NCBI GenBank assembly: GCA_947034885.2
Contig: OX344753.2
Span: 26,552,347 to 26,616,346, forward strand
DNA length: 64,000 nucleotides
From: Thuidium tamariscinum
Lineage: Eukaryota > Streptophyta > Bryopsida > Hypnales > Thuidiaceae
Reading direction: 5' to 3'
Both the position numbers and the translations under genes were made by a program. Below are positions 34,614-45,448 of the stretch, piece by piece; the stretch's first letter is position 1, and every line of letters begins with the position of its first letter. The notes beneath the pieces are model-generated. The model was not told the origin of the DNA and made no database searches. It was given only the letters and a program-made list of their open reading frames with translations.

Positions 34614-35597
34614 TCAATTATTCATGTGTCCCCTTCATATCACAATCAAGAAATTTTAAATGATAAACCTCAAATTTTAGAAAAGTAAATTTCTCACACA
34701 ATTTCATCATGGCTCCTAACCCATCCAATGGGGAGTTGTTGTCCCACAAAGTACATCAATATTTTTTTTATTTTTTTAGTGAGCAGATATAGGGGAATAG
34801 TCTTCCTCAAGGACAACATTTAAATACAAAAGCATCCTTCCAACGACCCCTCTTAGAGACCATCTTGAGAGCTCAAATATCCTCTAATGACCCTTAAATG
34901 CCAGAACTATAACCACTGTTTTCAATCCTTGTGCAAATTCACAATTTTCTGCCATTTCGGGATTGAATATGTACAAAAGAATTTGTATTTATTTTTCAGA
35001 GATGACGTTACATCTTTTCTGTACTTTCCAAAAAATTTAGATTTTTTGGAGGAAAATTGATTTTTCTGAGAATTTTTGAAGCGAAAGTGAAGAAAAATCA
35101 TATCAAATAGAAAATTATCTCAAAAAATCTGAGAATTTCATTATGTGTGTATATTTTAGTGGAAAACATCATGGAGTAAATTGAATTTCCATGTCATTCT
35201 ATAATTACAATCCAAAAGACATTAAAAATACATCCAAAGTTGAAATTGCAATAAAATATTCAAAATTACGATTTTTTCCAAAATTCCAATTGAAGAAGAA
35301 AGTAGAGAATAGATGACCTTCATTTTGTTAGTTGGGCTCAAATTCAAAAAATATCATTTTGTAGAGAAATTTCAGATTTAGAGCAAGGAGCAACAACTTT
35401 CCAAAATACACTAAAAATAGCATATTCTATGATCTGGTTTTTTTACTAAATTTTCAAGAAAAACAATAGCAAGACTACAAACTCAATTGGGTACTCTTCA
35501 TAATCTTCCATGAAAGGTCAACAAGGCAAAAATGGATGAAAAAACACTTTCAGTTGCTCTCCACATGATCTTCTATTCATGCAAAAGCCACGAGATG
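34614..35597. other. No gene recognised
   Basis: AT-rich sequence, with many AAAAATTT and TTTGAGAATTTTTGAA-like stretches. No frame, splice structure or repeat match was found elsewhere in the window. Confidence 0.5.
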
Positions 35598-35790
35598 GCA
35601 TCGCCGGCAGTTCAAGGTTAAAGCGCCATCTACAATGTGCATACATTTCCAAAATCAGTCATGTACCCAGACTGTAGATGGCACTTTCAGAAACAGACTT
35701 TGACCTTTAATAACTTTTACATACAATATCCAAATCTTCTATTCTTTGGTGCATTGGAACATGCTTTGACTTGCCAACAAGACCATATAA
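35598..35790 (-). repeat. Inverted copy of the repeat at 31105-31315
   Basis: Read on the minus strand it gives the same order of segments as 31105-31315, with roughly 75-80% agreement by eye. The two copies bracket the spherulin-4 gene and one MITE in opposite orientations. An internal foldback joins GCGCCATCTACAATGTGCAT and ACTGTAGATGGCAC. Confidence 0.65.
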
Positions 35791-35798
35791 AAATGTGA

Positions 35799-35885
35799 GT
35801 CTTTTTAGTAAAATTTTACTTAAAACCTTACTTAAAAGACGTGATGTCTAGGACACTACTTAAAACACCCCTTTCTCTTGTAGTG
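35799..35885. mobile_element. Half of a CACTA-type foldback MITE
   Basis: It matches the right half of the complete MITE at 44600-44802, from the centre (GTCTTTTTAGTAAAATT) to the terminus (CCCTTTCTCTTGTAGTG). One ~14-base internal repeat is missing. The left arm is absent, so this is a deletion product. Confidence 0.8.
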
Positions 35886-36435
35886 GAGACAAAATTCTTA
35901 GAACAACGCATCAAAGACATGACAATGTCTAATAGAGTAGACACCACGACAACCACCCATGTATCATGAAGAGAGCAAACCACTAGCCCATACTATTCTA
36001 TTATATAAGTTCAAAAATACAATGCACAAAAAAATGCTATTGCTGTGAACTACGTTTTGGTACATCATAGTTGTCTTCTTTTAATGTGTGATTGTTCTGT
36101 ACATCTTGTTGTCCTATAAAGTGGGACTCTTGAAAATATTGGCACCTACTACCATTGTCACTCAATAACCATTGACACTAGAATGAGTTCCACTGAAGTT
36201 TATGGGTTGGCCAAACAATAACAAAATTACATGCCATAGTCTACAAACTGAATGGGATGCTCTTGTAGTAGTCTTACGAGAATTGGAAACACTGTCAAAA
36301 GTTGGAATGCATACATCTGTCTAGAAACACTTAGATGAAGGGAGAAGGCAAATGCCTTTCAACCTTGCATTTTTGAGAGAAGGAACATAGAAAAAATGGC
36401 TATCTCTTCGATAGACCCTCAAAACAACTACTCAT

Positions 36436-36600
36436 ATGAAGAGATTTGAGGCCTCTAAGAGACTACAAGTTCCTATACTATGGAAACACATAAATGTAGG
36501 AATTTGCCATGGTTGCAACTATGCCACGTCATTAAAAAAATTGAAAAAAAACTAGATTTTTTTGGCATTTCAAGACCATTTTTTATTTATTATTTTTCTC
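36436..36600. repeat. Left part of a CATAAGARGATTT-family MITE
   Basis: CATATGAAGAGATTTGAGGC opens the segment, followed by AGACTACAAGTTCCTATACT and a TGCCACGTCATT motif. These are landmarks of the family. The right end is not recognisable, so the element is truncated or diverged. Confidence 0.5.
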
Positions 36601-36940
36601 TTTTTTCTAGTTAAATGACTCAAGTCCATGTCCTTGATTACTTCTTTGAGCTTTTATCCTAAATTATGGCTATACTTTGCTTAATTGCAAGCATTATGAA
36701 AATTCTTTATGATTTTATATGGCTTTGAAGTTGTTTACTTTAGCGTATATGTCTAATTTTTTCAACACTCATATACCCCACAAACACTTATCTCTACTTA
36801 TCACGACTTTATTATATTTTTTTCTATGATTACGAGAATATGATTTGTTCATTTTGATGCTAAGAAATTAAACTATTTGGTTGATGCATGGTTATGTTAC
36901 CTCTTATGGTTGTTAATAAGACCTGCTATCTTCTACCATA

Positions 36941-37663
36941 GGGTAATTGTAAGAAACACTTGTCCTATTTTGTCACACATTGCATGTTGATCTGTTTTTT
37001 GGCCATAACTTTTGTATTTTGGCTTTGATTGACTCCAGATTTGTAGAGAAGGTACTCATAACTATCATAAAGCTTCTGTAATTTTTTCTTAATTTTCAAA
37101 AATAATTTACTGTCCAAAAATAGACCCCAATTGAATGTCACACTTTGCAATTTAGGGGGTTCTAGTACTATGTAATTTACCTTTTTTTTAATGATTTTGA
37201 AATGAAATTTGGATGAGATGGTCTTCTAATAGACTTGTAGCTTTCCAAGGAAGGATTTTCAAAAATAGTTAATTTTATGTTGTGTAGAGGTCTACAAAAT
37301 GAGCTTCTTTCTGCTTGTATTTTGAAACATATAAAATATGATTTTGGTGGGTTTTTAGGTGAATTATCATCTCCATAAAGTTCTTGCAAATTCTTACTTT
37401 TTATTTTTGGAAAATGCTCATTTTTACTATTTTTCCCTAATTAAAACATGAAGGTATGTATTTTCTGGAGGTTTGGCACTTTTCAAGTTCTCCTACTTAG
37501 AGAATTTTTCTATCCATTTCCTTTGGCAAAAACCTTAGTCTTAGAGGTGTATATATTATTCATATTTTTCAAATTTAAAAAATAATAATTTTCTAATTTT
37601 AAAGTACTCCCAAAAAAATCAGCCAAACGCAACAAATAGTATATGTGTTTCTTGCAATCACCC
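36941..37663. mobile_element. GGGTGATTGCAAGAA-family element, 723 bp
   Basis: The left end is GGGTAATTGTAAGAAACACT and the right end, reverse-complemented, is GGGTGATTGCAAGAAACACA. The interior is collinear with copy 1 (10834-11561) read on the opposite strand, including GAGATGGTCTTCTAATAGAC and TTCTCCTACTTAGAGAA. It is non-coding. The flanking bases show no clear duplication. Confidence 0.85.
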
Positions 37664-38633
37664 CAAATGATATGCCAAGTGGTATATTTATTTCTATTCT
37701 TACAATGATTGTTAAGCTTTAGCCTCTAAATTCCAATAGCCCCCAATTCTCATATTGACCATGAGCCTTGCATGTGTCACAAAGTGTACTCACATCAACT
37801 TATTGATGAGCCATACCAATGTTACTGACTTGGTGGCTATTACTTGAACATGCCTTGATTATATTGAATTTAGCGTGAGTTTCCTTATAAACTAGTAAAC
37901 GACCATGTTGATATTTAAACATTTGGCTTATGTGGTAAATTCCCTCTCTTCAGTTGGGTGATTGGACTGAGGGACCAATTTTCAACTAGCACCTTGGGGC
38001 TCATTCCACTGGTTCCTTTTCTATACTGACTTGAGGTAATTCTCCTCTTTGCATTAGCTTTTTGTTTTTGAGAGTTCTAGTTTACTGTTGAAAGAGTGCA
38101 TAAGCACAATCAGTGATGGTTGTGATTTCATTGAGGCAAAGGGAGTTACAGACATGGCTAACACACAATCTTTTGCTTCTAGCAAGGTTCATCTTGATAT
38201 TTGATTATTTGCATTGGTGTTGGACTAATTAATGATTTCTATGTATTTTTCTTGTGAAAAGGATAGCAATTGATTGGAGGCTGTAGACACCTGGTGCAAC
38301 CTTACTAACAACACTTTTTGTGATTTGTTTTGGGACTAGAATAGGTGAGGCCCACATCCTCTTGAAGATACATAAAGATTGTAAATTTTTTAGAAATTAC
38401 TCCATTTTGGTCTTGTTTTATAAAATGAAAAAAAATTGGTATAGATTGTTATGTTTACTAGAGAAGGTAATACTTCTCTTCAAGCATGAACTTGATGTTT
38501 TCCTTCCAAAAATTGGTATTCTCCTTGACATTTATTGATATGGACACATGGTAAACTTTTACATATATTAATGGGTAGTTTTATTCCCATTCTATATCTT
38601 TGATTGAAGGTGATTTGATGTTTGAAGGAGTAT

Positions 38634-39115
38634 CTTTTTTTAATGATTTTGAGATGAAATTTGGATGAGATGGTCTTCTAGTAGACTTACAGCTCTCTCC
38701 TAGTGAGGGATTTTGAAAAAAGTTATTTTTATGTTGTGTGGAAGTCCACAAAGTGAGCTTCGTTCTGCTTGCATTTTGAAACCTATAAAGTATTATTTTA
38801 GTGATTTTTTTGATGAATGACCATCTCCATAAAGTTGTTGCAAATAGAAAATTCTGATTTCTTGAATTTACATCATTTTTCTATTTTTTCCTAATTAAAA
38901 CATCAAGGTATGTATTTTCTTGGGACTTAGCACTTTTCTAGTTCTCCTACTTAGACAATTTTTTTGTGCAATTCCTTCCATGGGCACCTGTATCTTAAAG
39001 ATGTATACATAAGTCATATATTTTTTAATTTAAAAATTAATTTTCTAATTTTAAAGTACTCCCGAAAAAATCAGTCAAATGCAACAAAACTGGCAGGTGT
39101 TTCTTGCAATCACCC
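38634..39115. mobile_element. GGGTGATTGCAAGAA-family element, left-truncated
   Basis: From 38634 it follows the copy at 37185-37663 closely (GAGATGGTCTTCTAGTAGAC, TTCTAGTTCTCCTACTTAGA) and ends with GTGTTTCTTGCAATCACCC. The left ~240 bases of the family are missing. It abuts the dead PIF/Harbinger transposase. Confidence 0.75.
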
Positions 39116-39439
39116 ATGTGGTCTTTCTAAAGATGTTCCAGAAGTTTTTTTGTTTTTTATAATTGTTGGCCTAACAACAACCAATAGTTTTGAGAACAAT
39201 TTTGGGAAAAAACTTGAAATAGCCCTTTGGAGGCCTCAATTCTCATCTAATGAAACAAAGCTAATGGCAACAAAATTAAATGAAGACACAAACATTTGTA
39301 TGCCAAATTCAAGACTCTGGTCATCATACCTCAAGGCTAGTAGTCAATGTCATTGTGAGGTGAGAAAAACACCAAGAATTGAATGTTTTTCCAGAGTTGC
39401 TTTAGCGGTTCTATCTTTGAAGACAACTACCGCCACATC

Positions 39440-40130
39440 ATCAAATGGGAGCCACTTTTTTAGACATGGTGATAGGTAAACCTATTTCTTGGTGGACATT
39501 AAGCAATTCATTAACGTCCTCATGGAAATTGCTCCAACAACATATTGTGGAATATAATGCATGTTCAATGATAGCATTTAGCAAGAAAACAACATGTAAT
39601 TCAAGCTTGTCATAAAGTTCACAAAACATTTGTTACAACATGCCAAACACATTCTGACCAATGCAATGAGACCTCCACCCTCTTCATTTGTTGATTGAAA
39701 GAAGCCTTTGGAATAGAAAGCTACCTATAATTGCAATGTGATACCATCAACCACAAAAGGAGTGGGAAGCCTTGATCTCCAACAAGGTAAGGCACAAAGC
39801 TTGAAAGTGACAAATATAGATGAAGAATGGTACCACATAGCAAAATCATGCACAAATGTCTGACAAAGGACATATGAGTCATTTGTCGATCTTGTCATTT
39901 CAATAAAAAAGTAAGTGAAACATTTCTCATTATCAATTATAGCCTTATAATTGAAAGTATAGCCACTTGATTTAAAATAGTAATTAATAGTTAGCTAGAA
40001 ATTATTTGAATTTGGAGATGCTCACATGCGTTCCATTTAAGGCACCAACTATATTGAGCAAATCAGAGAGTAGGCAAAACTTCACTTCTATCTTCTATTG
40101 TTGTTGTCTTATAGGCCATGTTATCTCTTG
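39440..40130 (-). pseudogene. PIF/Harbinger transposase remnant (DDE_Tnp_4 type)
   Basis: Read on the minus strand, fragments follow the order of a Harbinger-type DDE nuclease. First is NIVGALNGTHVSISK near 40024-40062, the counterpart of the family's G-A-[IL]-D-G-T-H-I block. Next is SGYTFNYKAIIDNEKCFTYF, then TRSTNDSYV around 39850-39965, which contains the second Asp. Last is an NAIIEHALY block near 39560-39580, resembling the N-V-I-E-R-A-F-G block with the catalytic Glu. Stops and frame changes separate the pieces, and the first catalytic Asp has become Asn. The matching DNA-binding partner gene and the terminal repeats were not found. It is a dead transposase relic. Confidence 0.75.
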
Positions 40131-40549
40131 TTGTAGTGTTTTGTTCACAACGTTCACCACATCTCACAAAATCAAGGACATTCTATTTACCTTAATAGCA
40201 AAGGACTTAGTACAAATGAAAAGGTTTGCAATGGAGTACTAGCTTGAAGAGAGTGCATGCAATGGAGATCAAAATAAGTATGGCCAATCTATAGGAGGTG
40301 TTTGTCTTCTACATGTAGCCGAAGTAAATTTACAAAGGCGGACACCAAAGCTTTATTGAACTGGAATAGTTGCACCTACTTATTGCTATCATATTCCTCT
40401 TGGAGAAACCTAGAGAAATATGCCATTGACCTTGATTTCTACCAAAATTCCAAGTCATCTTCATAAATGTTCAATATGGTCCATACTTTGAAACTATGCA
40501 AGGCAACAAACATGTTAGCTTTAGAGTCCACCATTGTACCTTTAGCTAT

Positions 40550-40819
40550 CACTATAAGAAACCCGTGTTTTAGGTGACAAGCCCTAATTTTTTATGACGA
40601 ATTTTAGGTGATATCAATGTTAACAACCCCAAAAATTTGTGTCAACAAAAATGTCCAAGGTAACATCAATGTTGACAATTCAATGTTTTTATATTAACAT
40701 TGATGTTACATTGGACATTTTTGTTGATACAAAAATTTTGGGTTGTCAACATTGACATCACCTAAAATCCGTCATAATAAATAAGGGCCCATCACCAAAA
40801 ACGGAGGTTTCTTATAGTG
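40550..40819. mobile_element. CACTA-type MITE, 270 bp
   Basis: The ends are CACTATAAGAAACCCGTG and, reverse-complemented, CACTATAAGAAACCTCCG. The 3-base duplication tat lies at 40547-40549 and 40820-40822. The interior is a long imperfect inverted repeat (TTTTAGGTGATATCAATGTT against AACATTGACATCACCTAAAA). It is non-coding. Confidence 0.9.
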
Positions 40820-40960
40820 TATAGAAGGAATATTATTGAAGTGGTCAAAGGTATCTTCCTCTTCCTCCATGTTGGTTAGCAACCAAATAGTATATAAAGA
40901 ATAGTTAGCAATTACAATAAAATTCAAACCCCAAAGTGTACAATTGTTTCATTTAAGAAC

Positions 40961-41237
40961 CATTAGGGGGGATTTGAGGGATTGTTCCTGTAACTATTGG
41001 CCATTGTCAAGCCAACAATTACCCAAATACCCAAAAAACTCTTAAAACTTATATATATATTTGTCCTGAAATGTGAAACAAAGTCCAAAAAATAAAATTC
41101 ATAAAAAAATAAAATAAATGACATGGCACTCTCTGGACCACATAGGATTTCTCCAATTTTGCATTCCCACGGTAGTTTTTGTATTCTCGGATTGCGGAAA
41201 CTTGTAGTTTTCTGGAGGCCTCAAATCTCTCTTAATG
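40961..41237. mobile_element. CATAAGARGATTT-family MITE, 277 bp
   Basis: The left end is CATTAGGGGGGATTTGAGGG; the right end, reverse-complemented, is CATTAAGAGAGATTTGAGGC. The interior has TGACATGGCACTCTCTGGAC and CATTCCCACGGTAG. The right end directly abuts unit D2; the same right-end sequence remains at 13595-13617 beside D1, so the insertion may predate the D1/D2 duplication. Confidence 0.7.
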
Positions 41238-42312
41238 GATGAATCCGTTTTTGTGTAACACTGGCAACAAAGTAGATATTGCCATGGCAACACGTGCACA
41301 AGAAAGAAGTCTTAATAGTAGGTTGTTTCGTAGACTGGGGACAAAGTCACTGGAAATACTATCTGGATGACAAACAATTGATAGTGGCTGTTGTTATCGT
41401 TGTCTACAAGGTGTACAAAAAAAGGTCTATGGTGATACGTATAACAATTCCAAGGCTTGAAAAAAATAGAAGTAGAAAAGGGAGGAATGGGGTTATAATT
41501 TGATAGCCGGATTTGTAAGTTTATTTTAGTGATCCTCTCTCCAATGAAAGCAATGCTCATCATTGTTGCCACAACTTTAGTTTCTCCAATCATGTCTACA
41601 CAACAACTATGGCACACAAAAAAATTGGAGGAAAAAAAAAGTAACACAACAATAATTTTTCTTTAGAAGTGCTTATTCATGTCTACCAATGTCATCAACA
41701 ACTTTTACATACCTGCACTCATCTCTCAATCAAACCAACAAGCCAATTGCTACAAACTTCGATAGTCTATTTTGTAATGAGGTACTACAACAAATCCTTT
41801 CACGTCAACAAGAGATTTCTATGACATCTATGATAAACACCCACATACCATGTGTTGTGACACAATCAAAGGGATCCAACTACATACTTCTTTGTATGCC
41901 CTATTTGAAGAAAAATAGTCATGGAACAGTGAGAACCAACACCCTCCACAACAATCACATATTAAGTCAATTGCTACATCATGAAAGTGCACAACTAAGT
42001 ATGAACAACACAACCTTAGACAATTTCTTGGCTTTTAAGTACGTACATTGACAATATACAAGAACAATTGCATAATGCATGTATGAATACTAAGGCTATT
42101 TGGAGAACAATTGTATATGTGAACAATAAGGCTATTTGAAGAATAATAGCCTCTCTAATACTTGGATTGTGGAGTTAGCACTTGTCAAATAGGTACTTAT
42201 TCATTATGCCCCCAAATCCCTACTCCCCTTGCTCCTACAAAATAACCTATATAAACGAACCTTAAAGTAGACAACCTAGCCTATTACCACTTTGATTTCT
42301 AATCTAAATATC
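41238..42312. repeat. Dispersed unit D2, left part
   Basis: It is paralogous to 13618-14696 of D1. A 120-codon frame (41689-42051) corresponds to the D1 frame at 14213-14518, but the differences mostly change the amino acid and include frame ends, so no gene is called. It ends in taaatatc, the target of the next element. Confidence 0.7.
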
Positions 42313-43506
42313 CCCGGGGAGATTACTCGCAATTTTTAGAAAACTATGTGAGTTAAAAGATAGGGTCTATTTAATTCAAAGGGGATAAATTTTATATATA
42401 TGTAGAACTACTATAGGGTTCTTGAAATGTCACATATCCTATTATATATAAATTAGGCTATGTATAAACATCATTTAGTAGGAATTTTTATTAATAAATT
42501 AGCCTTTATAAATAGGATTCATATAAAAAGTTTATAGTACACTGAGTATAGATGTAAACAAACTTTTTTAATTGAATGATAAAACTTACACAATTTAGTA
42601 AATCAAAGGGTTTTTTTCAGAAGATTATTGTTATCATCAAATAATTCTAGCCTATACATACAAATCTTTCCTTGAGTATACCAATTATGAAACAGCATGT
42701 AAGAATCTATTGTTTCAAGACAAAAGAATTGAGCTGTAAATTTACAATGAGGTTGTACTATGGAGATTTGTGTTCACACAAAGCACCCATTAAGAAATTG
42801 GTGTAGAGTGTGCAACATTTGCATGGAATCTTTTCTATACTTTGACACTACAAACTCTAGATTTGCCTCTACTACTTGAACATAAACTTGTAAATGTTTA
42901 GAATCATCTTCTTTTTACTAGTGTTTAATAAACACTCTTTTATTTTTTGATTCTAAATTCAAAATTATTGTAAATGCACATGTAAAAGTAAAATATATAG
43001 TCTCTATATTAAAATGGAGGTCATATTCATGGATTAATCTACAATGTTTTTAGAGTGTCAATTTCTCATGTTCATGTTATATTACTAGTATTGGTGTTTT
43101 TCTTAGTTTTAGTATTATAATTATATTTAATGTTTCTATGATGTTTATTATTCACCATATTAGGTTGTTTAGAATACATGGCATAGAATTTAGAATATTT
43201 AAAACTATTGTTGCATTTTACATTTTTATTTGTCATTTGAAATTGTACTACAATACAAGTAGTGCATATATTAAAAAAATAGTGTATATGTAAGACACTA
43301 CTTTTATAGTGTGTTGTAAATGGATATGAACAAATTAAACATATAAATTTTGTATATAAGATAGCCTAACCATAAAAACCAAATGATTGAATTTATATGT
43401 AAAAATATGGTCATTTTAATTACTAAAATGAAGGTAAATAGTCCAATATTAAATACCCTCTTAACTCAGGTGTATGCTTAAAATTATAAGGAGTGATCTC
43501 CCTGGG
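42313..43506 (+). mobile_element. CCCGGGGAG-terminus element with 8-bp duplication, 1194 bp
   Basis: A perfect 8-bp duplication taaatatc (42305-42312 and 43507-43514) flanks it, and D1 has the single-copy empty site at 14689-14696. The termini are CCCGGGGAGATTACTCGC and, reverse-complemented, CCCAGGGAGATCACTCCT; weaker similarity continues inward (GTTAAAAGATAGGG against GTTAAGAGGG). No coding frame was found. The 8-bp duplication points to hAT, but hAT ends rarely start CCC, so another superfamily is possible. A second copy is cut by the window start. Confidence 0.9.
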
Positions 43507-43514
43507 TAAATATC

Positions 43515-44005
43515 TTGGGTCTAATTCCAAGATGGACGTATCACATAGTTTTTAGAAGTGTGTGCTTCTTTTGACAAATCAAATCCAAGTGAAACTATAA
43601 TTTTTTGATTAAAATTTTAGTTTCTATGAATTTCTAAAGTAGCCTAACCTATAATTACAGAATTGCTCACAAAGTGGAGTCATAAATTAAATGCCCTATT
43701 AACAACCTATAATTGCCTTGAAGTGTATCTATTAGCACTTAAGTATCCACCAACCAAGGACTAATACATCACCTAAGTTGCAATTAAACAAATGCACTAA
43801 TTTTATTATTTAATATACAAATTTGGATGAGTTATGTAGTGGAATTGGGGCCAAAAGTAAGATGGCAGAAATAGGCAGATGGACGAGATGGATTGCTCTA
43901 CCTTACATGATCCTCTTACAATAAGTATTTTAATTGAAAGTGGTGTTGTGGTTTTATATGAACCACAATCTAAAATAAGTTCCAAAATGGTGTAAGCATA
44001 GATGG
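43515..44005. repeat. Dispersed unit D2, right part
   Basis: 43735-44005 matches D1 (20795-20964 joined to 21243-21350). 43520-43700 resembles the left body of the giant elements (2565-2760 in A, 52090-52300 in B), which suggests that the D units and the giant elements share ancestry over this part. Confidence 0.6.
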
Positions 44006-44596
44006 GTGAACTGTGGTGCTATTCTGTGAACTTGTGAGCATGAGCTTGTGAGCATAGAGCAGGGATTCTGTGAGCACATAGCTTAAAAATTTGAAGAAGC
44101 ATTATAAAACTTAATTTTCTTCATTAAAATTGATTCCATCTTAAAATTTGAATCAAAATTTTTTATTTCTAATAAATTTTAGTACCTATTTTTGTAGACC
44201 TATTACCGTGGACCTATTACCGTGGTTAGGTTGAAATTGGATGAAGATTTTAATTTTCAATCTTACTTAAAAGTATACATTACAAAAATGAAGGATTCAA
44301 TTGACATGAAAGATGAATAAAGATGGAATTAAGTTAATATAGAGTATTGGTTGATCATTATCCTATAATAATGTAGATCTTTTTGAGGCCTAGGAAAAGG
44401 TACTAATGATTTTTATTGATGTATTATTATTAGAGTTGTTTAGATCTTAGAAAGAAAATTTGTTGATAAAAATCTTTGCTACACTAAATTTTATTTTGGT
44501 TGATCATGTCTTGTAGCATTATAAGTCTTTTTAAGGCCAATAGGAAGGCATCAATTATTCCCTTTTCATTTTTAAGTCAATAGACTTGTTTAAATT
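44006..44596. other. No gene recognised
   Basis: AT-rich DNA with a direct repeat at 44040-44050 (GTGAGCATGAGCTTGTGAGC) and a tandem 13-base repeat (gacctattaccgtg) near 44200-44225. Nothing coding. Confidence 0.45.
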
Positions 44597-44599
44597 TTA

Positions 44600-44802
44600 C
44601 ACTACAAGAGAAAGGGGTGTTTTAAGTAGTGTCCTAGACATCACGTCTTTTAAGTAATGTCTTTTAAGTAAGGTTTTAAGTAAAATTTTACTAAAAAGAC
44701 TGTCTTTTTAGTAAAATTTTACTTAAAACCTTACTTAAAAGACATTACTTAAAAGATGTGATGTCTAGGACACTACTTAAAACACCCCTTTCTCTTGTAG
44801 TG
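44600..44802. mobile_element. CACTA-type foldback MITE, 203 bp
   Basis: A nearly perfect palindrome: CACTACAAGAGAAAGGGGTG at the left matches the complement at the right, with ~100-base arms and practically no loop. The 3-base duplication tta (44597-44599, 44803-44805) fits CACTA. Short TTTTAAGTA repeats fill the arms. A half copy is at 35799-35885. Confidence 0.95.
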
Positions 44803-45147
44803 TTAGAAAAAAATTTGTTTGTATGATTTCATTATATATGGAAAGAACTTAGTTGTACCAAATTTCATTTTGTTCATGAGTATCTTATAGTAGCGTAGGT
44901 CTTCTCAAAGGTCAATGTAGGCACCTACAGTTTTGTCTTAATGTATTGATAATGGAACTTGTTAAGATTTAATTTTTTAAATTTGATTGATAGGGATTAC
45001 TTTTGTAAAGAATGAACTTCGTTACATAAGATTATTGATTAGTTGACTCATTATCCTCTTGTTCATTCAATGAAGGGATTCATTTCTTCTTTCTTGATCC
45101 AATGGTTGTTTATTTATCATCTTGAAACAATACTTATCAAGTTTTGC

Positions 45148-45416
45148 TAGATTTTTATGAACACTCTCCTTGGTCTTGCTTCTTAGTACCCCTCGACACC
45201 GAGAGGAGTCCCACGGCTCCAATCAAATTATTATTGGAAAAAAAAAAAAACACTTTTTTTTCCCCCCCTTCCCGGCCAAGGGACTCCCCTCGGCGCTGAG
45301 GGGAGTCCTACAATTGCGGGGGGAAAAAGAATTTTTTTAAATCAAAGCTGTGGAACTCCCCTTGCTGCCAAGGGGTACTAAGAAGCAAGACTAAGGAGAG
45401 TGTTCACAAAAATCTA
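45148..45416. mobile_element. Foldback element with GC-rich core, 269 bp
   Basis: The ends TAGATTTTTATGAACACTCT and, reverse-complemented, TAGATTTTTGTGAACACTCT start a TIR of about 48 bases. The core contains three G/C-rich hairpin-like segments, the clearest being GACTCCCCTCGGCGCTGAGG within 45282-45308. No convincing target-site duplication was found. It lies 33 bases from the start of the large CACTA element. Confidence 0.75.
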
Positions 45417-45448
45417 AATTTGTGAAATAACCTCATTTGAGTTCAAAA

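Noticed and set aside
38964..39479. 171-codon plus-strand frame
   Set aside because: It crosses the end of one transposable element into the antisense of the dead Harbinger transposase and shows no domain.
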